A stretch of 64,000 nt of DNA, taken from positions 72,501-136,500 of the forward strand of contig JAPFBL010000563.1 in assembly GCA_026182355.1 (NCBI GenBank), written 5' to 3'. A program made the translations under genes and the position numbers. Positions 23,265 to 34,944 of this stretch are shown here, piece by piece (positions within the stretch are counted from its first letter, which is position 1; each line of letters starts with the position of its first letter). The notes under the pieces were generated by a model that did no database searches, was not told where the DNA came from, and worked only from the letters and a program-made list of their open reading frames with translations. Source of the DNA: Hermatobates lingyangjiaoensis (lineage: Eukaryota; Arthropoda; Insecta; Hemiptera; Hermatobatidae).

Positions 23265-24540
23265 GGCCAAAAACCGTTTTTTTTTAAAACATTTATTTCT
23301 CCTAAACTGATAACCCTTGAGTTTTGAAATTTTGACATTATCTTTAAGGTTACAAATGGAACAAACGAAAAATATATTCAGAATTTTAAATCAACAGGAA
23401 ATATTTTATTTTCAATAAAATGTAAAAATTTTGACTTATAATTCAATCTCAAACCTTGTGAGAGCGATACAAGCCATACTGTTTGACGGACAAGAATGAA
23501 ACTATGCCTATAAATAGAACATTATGTGTAGAATGAATTGAGATATTTTGTTTTAAAATTACATTCGCTAAAGGGGCGTTACAGTACGATTTCTGTTTTC
23601 AGAAAATGTTTTTTTGACGCTAAACGGCTGATTAAAAAATAATGAAAATTTTACCAAAAATGGAACAAAAAATTAGCAGTTCATAAAAAAAAATCATGAA
23701 GTTTCACTTATGGGAAAGAGCAATAACGCTATAAAAACTGTTTGTTTATCTTAGAGTAAGAGATCACCTGCTATACTTGTCGAATTTTTTATATTTTTTT
23801 TCATTGTTTACATTGACTTAGAAATTTTTTGAGCGAATCCACTGAGATAAAATTGATTTTATAAAGGAACAGTTTAAATTGTTTATTGACGAATATGAGA
23901 TATAAGAGGAATAATATTGTGCAGGAAAATGATAACACTCACTCAAAAAAAATTCGTATATATGTTATTTGACAAGGGGGAAGGAAAAAGAAGCCTTATA
24001 AAATTCCCAGTATAATAATTCTATAAATAACCAAAAATGTAAAAGATAATTCAAAATTGAAATCTTTCGTTTAGAGATTAATAAAAGTAATTATCGTACA
24101 TCTTAGTTATAAATCACCTTAAAACAACATTTTCTTCGCTGTTTATGATGTTTTTCAGAGAAAAAAAAAGTATTTTCCTGTTTTAAATTTGAAAATTTTA
24201 CTTTAATATTCAATGTAGAAGGATGTCAAGTAAACGATGTAAGAAATCTACTGGCTATTTGAACAATAGCCATGTTCTCTTGTAGGATAATATTTCGTTT
24301 CAAGAAATGTTCACTTTGGTTTTTCAAAAATGTTATTACTGCTGTAGTTATACTAATGAAATTATTTTCAAATAATAAATTATTTTTGATGTACAAAAAA
24401 TAAGCTTATAAATTGATATGTCCTTCAATCACTATCTGTACTACCTCACGAATGAAATGCTAATAATTATATCCCATTTAGATATTTGTGTTATGGTTAA
24501 ATGAGACGTTATGTTTTATATACTCAAGAAATTTGACATT
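23265..24540. other. A/T-rich stretch without recognisable features
   Basis: No gene, RNA or repeat boundary identified. Confidence 0.4.
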
Positions 24541-24674
24541 AAGTTACTTATAGTAAAGTAGAGTGTAGGCCACTCCAGATTTTTTTCTTTCTCGAAATAC
24601 TCTGAACCACATTCTTCCCACTGTTTCATTAAATTCATCTTCCCATCTTCTTCTCACTTTTCTTTTAGCTTCTC

Positions 24675-25000
24675 TGAACTTTGACTCTGACGAAGACCGC
24701 TTGTTAACGGTTGAAAGATCTTAGACTTTTTTCCCATTCCATATTGTGATTTGATCATTAAAAAGTTATTTCTCGTGTTTATCTGTTACGTTATATATAT
24801 ATATATATATAAACTAGAATTTAAAAAGAACACATAGAAAGGAAACCACTGAACTCACTACTATATTTCGATGTCCTCGTCTTCAGGATATATACTCGTA
24901 TATATATCATGGTTTGCTGCTGACACCATGAACAATCTCATCCTGATAATGATGAATGCTAAAATGTTGAAATGAGTATTTTACGGTCTTTTTATATTTA
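24675..25000. mobile_element. Family A single pLTR (+) followed by degenerate family B pair
   Basis: 24685-24730 holds GACT, CTGACGA, helix II with one inserted A, GAAAGATCTTAG. A (TA)n follows. At 24828-24995 both family B arms are recognisable ('gaactcactactatatttcg'; 'ctaaaatgttgaaatgagta') but the cores are damaged. Confidence 0.6.
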
Positions 25001-25416
25001 TATATAATTATAACAATATGACATTGTGTAATAAATTCTTGTAATATAGTTCATTCATGTGTGATGTATTCATTATTGCGTTGTAGTTTTAATTCAATCG
25101 TTATGAATGAAAAATAACCTGTTATCAAGTTTCAAGTGGGTGTTAAGAGATAATAAAAGTTGAATAAGTGTCTGTTATCTGTGGTTGTAAATGATAAAAA
25201 CTCACATCATGTAATCTTCTTCAAATCAACAAAATAACTTGCAACTTGTTTTCAATAACTGTCTTATCGTACAGAAGGGATATAAGCAAAACACAAACAG
25301 TGTTGTACATCAATGGGGATTCAGTTCATACTTCTCAACTACATACTTCAACCAAATATGAATCCAAGATGATTTGCTTCCAATATATACACTAAGAGTC
25401 ATGAATCATATGACAA

Positions 25417-25485
25417 CTCTGACAAAGACCGCTTGTTACGGTTGAAAGATTTTAGTCTTGTTTTTCCATTTTATATTGTGGTTTA

Positions 25486-25524
<39 letters not shown>

Positions 25525-25660
25525 GTTTTTCCGGCGTGCTTGGTCACCCATTCTCTTTTCTCCTGAAGACGGATCATCCGAAAATTTGAGTTTGTAAGTG
25601 TGTCTCTTTCTCTGTGTGTTCTTTTCTTCGTTTTTGAGTTGATATATATATATATATATA
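25417..25660 (+). mobile_element. Family A then family C pLTR, both plus, between TA tracts
   Basis: Family A at 25420-25485 has CTGACAA (mutated) and GAAAGATTTTAGTC. After (TA)n, family C (25525-25645) has CTC, CTGAAGA (25563-25569), C, GGA-TCA-TCC, GAAA, ATTT, GAG (25588-25590). CTC and GAG can pair as helix I, and AATT is the helix III palindrome. The second TA tract begins at 25642. Confidence 0.7.
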
Positions 25661-25980
25661 TATCCAAAACTAAAGGTTATCAGGACTCAGTCAGTTCTTC
25701 AGGTTCAAATTAAACTGTTATTGCCAAAGTTTCGTTTTTTTAAAAAACCTTTCTCATTGGTAGAAGTATAAAATTTTTGAAACAGAAAAACTAAGTATTA
25801 CATAACAAATTATTTTTCTTTCTAAATAATTTGTAATATAATACTTAGTTTTTCTGTTTCAAAAATGTTATGCTTCTACTGATGTAAAAAGTTTTAAATA
25901 AAAACCGAAACGTTCGAAATGAGAGTTTAATTTGAATCTGAAGAACTGACTGAGTCCTGATAAACTTTAGTTTTGTTTCT
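25661..25980. mobile_element. Family F pLTR inverted pair
   Basis: A 320-bp palindrome. Arms start 'actaaaggttatcaggactc' and end with its inverse; the fold is near 25820. The right core is CTGATGT with GAAACGTT; the left has a similarly altered core. These cores are unlikely to be active. Confidence 0.7.
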
Positions 25981-26044
25981 ATTGAACGGTTGATATATTA
26001 TCAATATATATACACACACACATATATATATATATTATATATAT

Positions 26045-26190
26045 ATACATAACACTATTTTTCTTTTTTATCGATGTTTGATCTAGCATTAAACAACACA
26101 ACACCTTTAAGCCGACGTTCCGTCTATAAAAAAAATATTTTAATGAAATGAATGTGAATAATTCATTACTTGTGCAGTCTGTTATAGTGT
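26045..26190 (-). mobile_element. Family G fragment and family H tail
   Basis: 'aacactatttttctttttta' and 'ctttaagccgacgttccgtc' match family G arms at 11360 and 40970. 26155-26190 matches the complement of the family H tail. Confidence 0.55.
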
Positions 26191-26381
26191 GGCAGTTATA
26201 TAAATAAGTAATTTTAATTGGTTTGATTAAATACCTTTGTTTAGGAGTGGTCAATTGTTCTGGTTTATTTATCTTATCTGTGGATAAAAATATTTCAATT
26301 AATCCCTGGACTGGCTATCGCAATGCTTCCAAATTTGTCAGTTCTTGGGCCTATTGATTTTATAAAATCATATGACAACTT

Positions 26382-26666
26382 GGGGCCAGGTTAGCTCAGT
26401 GGTGAACGTACTCGCCTCTCAGCTGCTAGTCCGGGGTTCGATCCCCACCTGGCCGTTGATTTATTCACGCGGCAGGTGAATAAATCTGAGTACGTCGTCC
26501 CTCGGAGAGGACGTTAAGCCGTCGGTCCCAAGCCTTACGATGTTGGGTACTCGTTAAAATTTAGGACTCCCAATTTAAGATCTGTAGAACCACCTATCAA
26601 ACAAAAAGACGGCAAATGGCTGACGTTATCACCCGCTAGAAGAACGTTTTAAACAGTAATAAAAAA
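26382..26666 (+). mobile_element. tRNA-derived SINE, subfamily 2, with target duplication
   Basis: Head with A box TTAGCTCAGTGG and B box GGTTCGATCCC, and the shared body to 'ggactcccaatttaagatct'. A different 3' part follows ('ggcaaatggctgacgttatc', 'acccgctag') with an A-rich end. Near-identical 11-bp flanks (TATGACAACTT at 26371-26381, TATAACAACTT at 26667-26677) mark the insertion. Confidence 0.85.
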
Positions 26667-26679
26667 TATAACAACTTAA

Positions 26680-27225
26680 GAAGGTAAAAAAAAATTTCAT
26701 CCAAAAGTAAATACTAATTTGTTTTCAGGTCGACTGATCCCTTATAACTTAAAGTATCTGGTTGACTGAAGTCCGTGACTTGAATAAGTTACAGCAAACA
26801 CCTTGTGAATGACGATTGGTAATTGAAGGCAGTGGAACATGAGACCCGTTATAACTGCTGCGACATGTTGCGCTTTCTTCGGGGTTCGTAACAGATGTTT
26901 TGCTTCAATGACTTTCAGTAGCTTTCACGCACCGCTGCTGTTCTTATTATCGCTGACTGAATAATTCTTAACAGTTTAAATACCAGTCATCAGTCAAGGG
27001 GTTGTAGTTTCTTTCCACCCCCGGATTTAATCAGGGTTTTTAATATAGTGCTCATGTAGGGCATAATTAAAAAAGTGTAGTAACATGTACAAAGGTCTTA
27101 TTGATTCAGAGATATCCAAGATATTTGCGTTAACATAATCTTAAAGTGGGCCCACGACCACAAAAAAGTAATTTAGGATATATTTACATATATACATGTT
27201 TCATTGTAAACTATAGATACGGAGT
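26680..27225. other. No gene recognised
   Basis: A 'cttaaagtgggcccacgacc' string stands out by base content only. Confidence 0.35.
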
Positions 27226-27229
27226 AAAG

Positions 27230-27569
27230 AGACAAACACACTTACAGTCTCAAATTTTTGGTTAAACCGTCATCAGGAGAGTAGTGATATGGACACCAAT
27301 CGCACTTGGGAAGTGACAGTTGGAGAACCATATATCTATTTATATATAAAACAAGATTTCGCATAAACATGTGAAATAACAATCAATGATCAAGCGACAA
27401 TATGAAATGGGAAAAAAATACTAAGATCTTTCATCCACAAGTGGCCTTCGTCAGAGTAAAAAACGTAACTGAGATACAGAGTAGGGTTGTTTTTGACTCT
27501 GACGAAGACTGCTTGTTGTGGTTGAAATATCTTAAGTTTTTTTCCCCCCCATTTCATATTGTGGTATGA

Positions 27570-27600
<31 letters not shown>
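27230..27600. mobile_element. Family D (-) and family A inverted pair
   Basis: 27245-27300, minus: CTGATGA, C, GGTT...AACC, then AAAA in place of GAAA. 27352-27570: family A left arm degraded; right arm core GACT, CTGACGA, helix II, GAAATATCTTAAG, so the GATC palindrome is lost. (TA)n follows. Confidence 0.6.
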
Positions 27601-27606
<6 letters not shown>

Positions 27607-27609
27607 TAG

Positions 27610-27760
27610 AGTTGGCTTTCGTCTTCTCGCCACTCAACTTTTTTCTCTGAGGATGACCGTTAAAGGGTTTGAAATATTGGATGTGAGTCATATATCTGTT
27701 TTTCACGCGTGTTTTTGATTGTTATTTCACGTGTTTATGTGAAATCTTTATATATATATA
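27610..27760 (+). mobile_element. Family B-like pLTR and family A terminus
   Basis: 27647-27690: CTGAGGA, T, GACC...GGGTTT helix II, GAAA, TATT, GGATGTGAG. At 27718-27757 is the family A outer end ('gttatttcacgtg', 'gtgaaatcttta') running into (TA)n. Confidence 0.55.
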
Positions 27761-27764
27761 TATA

Positions 27765-27921
27765 TATTTGTAAAAGTTGGGAGCAGTCTTCTTCAATACA
27801 TGCTTTTAAAAACTGGATGTCTGTTTCCACTTGATTTAATTTTGTCTTTTAAAAAAAAAAATTTGTTTTTTAAAAATTGACAAAATTAAATCAAGTGGAA
27901 ACAGACATCCAGTTTTTAAAA

Positions 27922-27926
<5 letters not shown>
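27765..27926. repeat. PLE N-terminal fragment (-) joined to a long hairpin
   Basis: Minus strand 27812-27767 reads RRLLPTFTNI, the conserved PLE peptide, and ends at (TA)n. Next to it 27805-27850 and 27881-27926 are perfect inverted arms of about 46 bp ('gcttttaaaaactggatgtc' and inverse) around a 30-bp A/T loop. Confidence 0.65.
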
Positions 27927-27961
<35 letters not shown>

Positions 27962-28032
27962 CAAATTCAATAATATATCAACCGTTGGATAGAATAGTAA
28001 ACCGTATAGAATTAGTTGGATAGAATTAGACA

Positions 28033-28081
<49 letters not shown>
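27924..28081. repeat. Two (TA)n microsatellites
   Basis: Pure TA tracts at about 27924-27961 and 28035-28081, separated by about 75 bp with 'aataatatatcaaccgttgg', a family F outer sequence also at 41930. Confidence 0.85.
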
Positions 28082-28290
28082 CTTTAAATTACACAAAGCA
28101 CGACACAGAAAAGAGAATACAAAGAAAACTTACATAATTCAATATTTCGAACTGTTGTTCGTCATCAGGAGAGTAGACTAGTAGAGAGGACGAAGTGAGA
28201 GAGATCTCCCCACGTCGAAGAACGGAGCGCGAAAATATATATATATATATTATGAAAATGATCGCAGTTTCTGCATTCACGACCTATTTA
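28082..28290 (-). mobile_element. Family E pLTR with hammerhead core; PLE peptide remnant
   Basis: Minus strand, 28172 to 28133: CTC, CTGATGA, C, GAAC-AACA-GTTC, GAAA, TATT, GAATT. Helix II has four perfect pairs. At 28246-28285 the minus strand encodes VNAETAIIF, a remnant of the PLE peptide VNAEAAVYF, again abutting (TA)n. Confidence 0.68.
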
Positions 28291-28577
28291 TTTACTTATT
28301 CTAGCCTCCTGGCTATTTTAATTCTCGTAGTTGGTAAACTATAAATCAGGTTCACCAATTGCATTTCCAAGTAGATAGGTCAGGTGAACGAAAGAAATTT
28401 AATTTCATGGCCTATATGACTATTTACCTTACACAAATAAACGAACTTTCAACATACATATACATATGCATGGATATTCTCCTGCTGATTACGTATGTCG
28501 AAAACTAGTCAATATTTTTGTTGCATTTTCTGTTATTGATTTTTGCATAGTGACTTTTTTAACTTTTTTTATATTTA

Positions 28578-28631
<54 letters not shown>
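28578..28631. repeat. (TA)n microsatellite
   Basis: Uninterrupted TA tract of about 54 bp. Confidence 0.9.
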
Positions 28632-28689
28632 TGAATATATATAATTTAGATTATTTACTAAAACAGTCACTCGACATGTATGAATGATT

Positions 28690-29585
28690 ATCCTTTTTTT
28701 TTTTTTAATTTATTCATAGGGAATTTTTGTTGAGCAGGCAAGTTGGTAGAAGTGATGGTTTTCTTCAGATAATGGAAGACAAATATTTACTGGACAAAAC
28801 GCGACGGGTCTGTTCTGAGTTTAACTTGTGTTAGAAACCTTCTCTCTCTCTCTCTCTCTCTCAGCGCATTTAAAACAAGTAACTATTCTAATAGATTTAT
28901 CACATTACTGCACTTCCAAAAAGCACATTTTTTTTTATAATTTTTTTTTAAATGCACTTTACAAATTACTTCAGTTAACTGATTGTTTTCAAGTCCATGT
29001 TATTTCGCACTAATTTTTATCAGTGTATCTAGATTTACATAATATTAATTTTCTCTTATATCATAATAAAAAATATTTCTTTTTTTTATATTTGACATTT
29101 AACATATAAATATTTTAGATGTCACATACAATACTTTGATAGTAATACTAAATAGGTTTAATCTATTTTATCTGAAAACCATTGGCAAATTTGTCGGAAA
29201 AATATTAGATCTTAGAATCTTTGTAATCTAAATGAACATAAGTATGTGGAAAACTATAAGAGGATAGTAAAATATTTCTTTTGGAAATATTATTAGTAAT
29301 AAAGTAAACAATTTTTGATATTTTATTGCATTAAAGAGCTATTAGCGTTCAAACAGTTCATTTTCCTGACAAACCCAAAAGAAGTTAGTCAGATAAGTTA
29401 AAAAAACTTTCGTCTTCACTAACTTAGCTTCTCTCTTAGATTATAGAGAAATAAAGGTTATTGAACTCAATAATGAACTTTAATTGGCTAAATAATTTGT
29501 AAATATTTTTGTCAATTTTTAGTGAATATTTTCGGGTGATACTTTCGTTTTTTATCTTCGAGGAAAAAAAATCTTCACTGTACTA
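28690..29585. other. A/T-rich stretch without recognisable features
   Basis: Short CT tract at 28842-28861, otherwise nothing supported. Confidence 0.4.
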
Positions 29586-29595
29586 TAACTACTTT

Positions 29596-29927
29596 GGGGG
29601 CCAGGTTAGCTCATTGATTAACGTGGTTAACGAATGTACCAACTACCTCTGGACTGGTAGTCAGGGTTCTATCCCCTCTTAGCCTCGATTTATTCACGCG
29701 GGAGGTGAATAAATCTGAGTACGTCGTCCCTCGGAGACGACGTTAAGCCGTCGGTCACGAGCCTGTGCGATGTCAGGTACTCGTAATATCCCTAGTCAAA
29801 ATTGACTTGAGTTAGGCAAAATTTAGGATCCCCAATGTAGAATCTGTAGAATCACCGATCAAACAAAAAACAGGTAAACGGCTGACGTTATCACCCGCTA
29901 GGGGATCAGTTTAAATGATAAAAAAAA
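29596..29927 (+). mobile_element. tRNA-derived SINE, subfamily 2, full length with TSD
   Basis: A box TTAGCTCATTGA (diverged) and a B-box remnant, shared body, then the subfamily 2 3' part ('ggctgacgttatcacccgct') and an A-tail. The perfect 9-bp repeat AACTACTTT at 29587-29595 and 29928-29936 is the target duplication. Confidence 0.88.
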
Positions 29928-29939
29928 AACTACTTTAGG

Positions 29940-30440
29940 TTGTTATTTATGAGGAAACAAATATCTTCAAAGTATTGTAACTACCTTGGGCTGTTATCGA
30001 CAAGTGGGAAGATCTTCCGAATATAACGTTACAATTTTGGTATTATACATTCAAATGCAACATCAAGAAGTCAGTTCAAATTAAAAATTTTTTTTAAAGT
30101 TTATTCAATTCTTTAATTGTAAACATTCACAGCGGCTGACTTATCTTTTAAATCTAGACTAACAAACATTTATTGGAATATAGTCATCTTCAAAGTTGTT
30201 GTAAACTCATTGAGGATAATCAGTTGCTTGTTCTTGTTTAGAGAAGCATAATGCTCCGAAGATCTGATTTCAAAGTTATTTAGATTATACTTCGTTGCGT
30301 CCATCTGATATCAATGTAGAATCAAGAGTGTTATTTGGAGCATAGCATTTTGCACAATTCTCATATCAATGTAGATTCCACAACAGATAAATGAGTTGCC
30401 GAACGTGTTTTCTAATTCTCTTAAAAAAATGTATTGCTTA
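29940..30440. other. A/T-rich stretch without recognisable features
   Basis: No gene or repeat ends identified. Confidence 0.4.
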
Positions 30441-31120
30441 AATGTATTGCTCTTGAGAAGAGAATATTGTTACTTTTGTATCCTACCCAAATTTTTCAAT
30501 GGAATAGTTGATTTTGAAAATTAACATATATATAAAGGTCGTGAGTTTGTTTGTTCACCCATTTTCCGTAAAAATAGAGACCTGAAATTATAATATACAG
30601 TAAACCCTCACTTTTCGCGAATAATGGGGCCCGAAGGCACCCGCGAAAATCCGCGAATAATGGACGCGCTTTCATAAAAGTCTCTTAAAAAAAAAAAAAA
30701 AAAAAAAAAAGACTTAGAACAATTTCAAAGATTTAATTAAATTACTTGGATCTTAAGAAATGAAGACCTTCGAGAAAGTTTAGTGGGGGTCTAACAGGGT
30801 GTTGTGTCTGTGTAAGAGTGCCAAGTCAGCAGGTGCTGTAAGCATTCTGCAATGGATATCCTTATTTCACCAGCTTTTCACTACTTAAAGCAGGGCTTCT
30901 CAAGCATTTTTACCACAGGGCTCATTCGTGAAATAAGGAAAATTCTGAGGCGCACCTTCCATTTCAGTTATGGGAAAAAATAGCAATGAAGGTAAATAGT
31001 ATTAAATTAGTGCTAATTGATTGCTCTTCAGAAGAGAATATTATTTTTGTATCCTACCCAAATTTTTTATTCGGTTTCAATGGAATAGTTGATTTTGAAA
31101 ATTAACATATATATATATAT
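30440..31120. repeat. Direct duplication of a 90-bp segment, offset about 570 bp
   Basis: 'agagaatatt', 'tttgtatcctacccaaattt', 'caatggaatagttgattttg' and 'aaaattaacatatatat' occur at 30450-30537 and again at 31028-31115. The first copy ends in a Helitron-like start ('aaggtcgtgagtttgtttgt'), the second in (TA)n and a family A pair. Confidence 0.75.
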
Positions 31121-31331
31121 ATATCAATGATCAAACCACAATAAGAAATGGGAAAACAAGACTAAGATCTTTCAACCGTAACAAGCGGTCTTCGTCAGAG
31201 TCAAAAACCCAAGAGTTGGGTTTTTGACTCTGACGAAGACCGCTTGTTACGGTTGAAAGATCTTAGTCTTGTTTTCCCATTTCTTATTGTGGTTTGATCA
31301 TTGATTGTTGTTTCACGTGTTTATGTGAAAT

Positions 31332-31340
<9 letters not shown>
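31116..31340. mobile_element. Family A pLTR inverted pair with two intact ribozyme cores
   Basis: Almost perfect palindrome around 31210. Plus core 31226-31268: GACT, CTGACGA, A, GACCG, loop, CGGTT, GAAA, GATC, TT, AGTC. GACT and AGTC pair as helix I, and predicted cleavage is after 31264. The minus core is 31160-31202. Outer end 'gtgaaatcttta' then (TA)n. Confidence 0.8.
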
Positions 31341-31354
<14 letters not shown>

Positions 31355-31365
<11 letters not shown>

Positions 31366-31495
31366 GAAAGAGAAAAACAAATAAAGACACACACAAAAGA
31401 CTCACAACGATATTTCGACAGTCGTCATCATCGTTGTGAGTCTTTTGTGTGTGTCTTTATTTGTTTTTCTCTTTCCTGTGTGAACTAGTAGTCCT
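31355..31495. mobile_element. Family B-type inverted pair, truncated at the core
   Basis: Arms 'caggaaagagaaaaacaaat' to 'cacacaaaagactcacaacg' are mirrored at 31430-31480. The left arm keeps GAAATATCGTTGTGAG and CTGATGA-like halves on the minus strand; the right arm starts inside the core, so only one ribozyme remains. Confidence 0.65.
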
Positions 31496-32229
31496 GTTGG
31501 TCCGTTTCAATTTTCGCGGATAATGGGGACGGAAGGCACTCGCGAAAATCCGCGAATAATGGACGCGCTCTCATAAAAGCCACCAAAGTTCAAACAACGA
31601 CCTTTCTAACAGAGAGAGAATCTTGACCTTACTAAATACTGTACTGTGTTGTAAATAAAAATGAAAAACAATGAGAAAAAAATAAGATATAATTAATAAA
31701 AAAAATTATGTATTTACTGACTATAAGAGAGAAAGAGAGAGAGAATTATACCCATAATGTATTGTACAGTAAGTAATAATGCAAGTAAATAAAATAAAAA
31801 AATTCGTAACCATCCTTCATTTTAATTTATAGATGAAAAGGCCTATTTTTTGACTTGTATTTTTTGATATTTTATTATTCTCTTGTTACAATGGATTATG
31901 TTTTAATATTTTTCATTAATTTTTAGTCTTTATTGAATTTTTTTTAATAGCTTTTGTTAGCCTTTAATTTAATACTGTAGAATATATTTTGACCCAGCAA
32001 GTCACTGGTTGTTTGATATCTTTCTCGATAGTACAAGAAGAATCCAGTATATTTTCTTCTCTAATATTAACTAGTATACTTTTTCATTACCAGTTGTATT
32101 TTTTTTATTTTTTACTGCAATTACAGTTGAATATTTTATTTATATTATTTAATTTTTAATTGAACATTTCAGGACTCCGTTCACTGAACCCGCGAAAACT
32201 GAACCGCGAACTAGCGAGGGTTTACTGTG

Positions 32230-33335
32230 TATTATTTATTACCTCAATAATATTAAATAATAGAAAATTATTATTTAATTCTAAAATTAGTAAGTGAGTA
32301 AGCCACTTGCTCGCTTACTCGTTTAGCTGTATATGTGATAAGAGGTATAGAAGTTAACAAATCGTATTTGTAAGTTTTCCCCCCGTATGGATTCAATTAA
32401 AACCATGAAGAAAGAGTTAGGTTTGTTGGATTAACAAACACTTTAGGGTAGTTTTTTTTTTGCCGGACTCTTGTTTACAGAACAGGCTGCTGAGGTAGGC
32501 ACAAGGTCCTTGAAGGTTGTGTGGGGTTTAGTGCCATCAAGTATCGTTTTATTTGACACCCCCCCCCCCCCCCCCCACGTTCCAAGGTTCTCGCCCACTC
32601 TTTCTAAATCAACTCAGGATTGGTTCTCAAATGCGCTTGCACGATCATATACATGTTTTTAATGCACATCTTTTATTATTTATTCTTATTACAATCCCAC
32701 GTATCCTAAAACATTTCACAATCAGTTAAAATATTGCTTTTATCATTCTTCCTACTCTCTTTAACCTTTGCTTTATAATAATTTTTAATTGATGCAATTA
32801 AAGATAAGATATCTTAATTTTAGAATTGCTTATCTTTAGTCCTTAGCATTGACCTTCAAAAGTGATATTTCATTAACACTTATTTATAAACACAGATTCA
32901 GTGAACACTTGCGTAGAACTCTTTTTGCCACCTGAACGGCTGAATGATTTCCTATTTAATCGGGCTTAAATTTTGGGATAAACTTTTTTCAATTTTTAAC
33001 TGTTTCAGCAAAATAAAATAACATATTTGAGGTTATGGTAAAGAAAACTCATTAAAATAACAACATTGAAGATATCTTTAACAAAATTAATTGAAATATT
33101 ATCTTTGAGTTTATGGTTAGGAAAATTATTAAAATAACATGGTTGAGCTTATGGTCAAGGAAACATAATTAAAAATTAATTAAGATTATATTCAGAATAA
33201 TCTATAGAAGTAACATCTTTGAGTTTATTGTCCCAAAAATTAATTAGAAAAACATCTTGAGCTTATAATCGGAATACGAATTCTAATAACATCTAAGAGC
33301 TTGTGTTTAAAAAACTAATTAAACTTATGGAACTT
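32230..33335. other. Unassigned; poly-C run at 32560-32577
   Basis: A/T-rich with a C homopolymer of about 18 bases. At 33000-33330 'ttgag.ttatgg' phrases recur loosely, perhaps an old tandem repeat. Confidence 0.4.
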
Positions 33336-33339
33336 ATGA

Positions 33340-33625
33340 CAAGGTAGGTTAGGTTATGCTGCAGTGGCCATCCCAAGAAAGAACACACATAGCCCAACGA
33401 TTGGCCCTTTGTGATACTACACAATGAACATTCTATATTGGGAGTCCTGAATTTCGGCTAACTCAATTTTATTTAAAGTAGGAATATTTAACGAGTACCT
33501 GACATTGAACAGTTTCGGGACCATCTCCCTCGTGAATAAATCGAGGGCCAGAATGGCTGTCGAACCCCGGATCTACCAGTCCAGAAGTGAGCACGCAAGC
33601 CATTAGGCTACCCTTCCCCTTATCA
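33340..33625 (-). mobile_element. tRNA-derived SINE, subfamily 1
   Basis: Minus-strand copy: TTAGG-type tail complement at 33344-33360, body complement 'cgagtacctgacattgaaca', B-box complement near 33570, head at 33615. Confidence 0.8.
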
Positions 33626-33629
33626 TCAA

Positions 33630-34510
33630 GTTAAGTAATTAAAAAAAAATAAAAAACTTTGAGATACTTCTTTCTTGGCTTAATTGTATCATCAGTCAGA
33701 ATTTCGTGGTAACGGAAAACCGACAATTGCCGTAAGACAGCAGAAAGTTTGTGGAACAGTGAAAGTACTTAGGTTGCTTTTTGGAAATTACCTTTTTTCT
33801 TAGCAAAAAAAAAAACAAATATAACAAATCTAGGAAACTGATTCGTTTGAGTGCCAAGAGGAAGCAGTATTTGCGAAAATTCAGTGCATTGCCTTTTAGA
33901 AAAGAACTACTCTTTTTATACCTTTGGGTTGTATAATACTGATTGTGCCCCAAACTGCTTGCAGATAATTAAATGTTCTTTTGTTCCCTTTAATATATCA
34001 CTTTGTTGTGACGAATTTAAAGAAATCACTTTAAAACATTCAAAAGTCTAGATATTTTTCAATTATTTTCTTTTCAGTTGGTCGAGGACAAAGATTATGG
34101 CATCTTTTGTTATCCAAGGAGCATAAGTTATTTTTTGAGTAAATTCTGAGGATGAATCCATGCTTTTCTATACGCCTAGGTACATAGTTATTGACTAGGA
34201 ATGACTGGAACGTAGTCGAGTCACGTCTTTATCTTTGCCTTCCGTGCCTATTGCACAATCAGCTTTTCTATTGACAGAAAATCGCTATGTTTACCAATTA
34301 GGCTCAAGTTATTCTTAGGTGTGTCATAGTTTTTTAGCTCTCATCTTCCCTGGGTGTTTACGCAGCTGTATTAAGCAAAAGCCATTATCGTTTGCCCTAA
34401 TCAGTTATAAAAGCTCTTATCGATATTTTAGTAAATCCTTAAAAATTCCTTTCTAAAACTTATTCTTATCTTTTACAGATTAAAAGTACAGAATTGTAAT
34501 AATTTAAAAA
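33630..34510. other. No gene recognised
   Basis: Frames of 66-85 codons on both strands overlap each other and show no motif. Nothing else is supported. Confidence 0.4.
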
Positions 34511-34514
34511 AAAA

Positions 34515-34925
34515 TATACATAGGTGTGTTATGTAATCGGGATTCGGTCAATTTTTTGGTTCAAAAATCAAACTCTCGTTGCCGACGTTTCGGTTTTATT
34601 TGAAAACCTTTTTCATAGGCCGAATTAAGAATTATTTTGACAAAGAAAATAAAATTTACATTATTTCAAAGAACAAACAATCTTAACCATTTGTTAACGA
34701 CTAGATTCTAGTCGAAGGTAACAGAACAAGGTTTTGTTCTGTTAAGATTGTTTGTTCCTTTAAATAATGTAAATATCATTTTCTTAGTCGAAAAAATGTT
34801 TTACTTCTGTTTATGAAAAAGGTTTTCAAATGAAACCGAAACATCAGCAACGAGAGTTTTTTTTAGCCTAGAAAATTGACCGACTCCCGATTAGATAACA
34901 CACCAATTCTATCAAATGGTCGATA
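34515..34925. mobile_element. Family F pLTR inverted pair
   Basis: Arms of about 190 bp: 'atcgggattcggtcaatttt' and its inverse near 34880. Right core GAAACATC, left GAAACGTC (minus). The first box is degenerate (CTATGAA-like) in both. Confidence 0.7.
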
Positions 34926-34944
34926 TATAATAGAATCTGTTACA

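Larger units (their letters stand above)
30598..32227. mobile_element. pogo/Tigger-like element(s), interrupted
   Basis: Left end CAGTAAACCCTCAC after TA (30596-30597); right end inverse GAGGGTTTACTG at 32216-32227. The sub-terminal block 'ataatgggg...gaaggcac' with 'gcgaaaatccgcgaataatg' occurs at 30620-30670 and again at 31510-31562. So either two copies are joined or one was duplicated, with PLE pLTRs (31116-31490) between. No transposase frame is visible. Confidence 0.68.
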
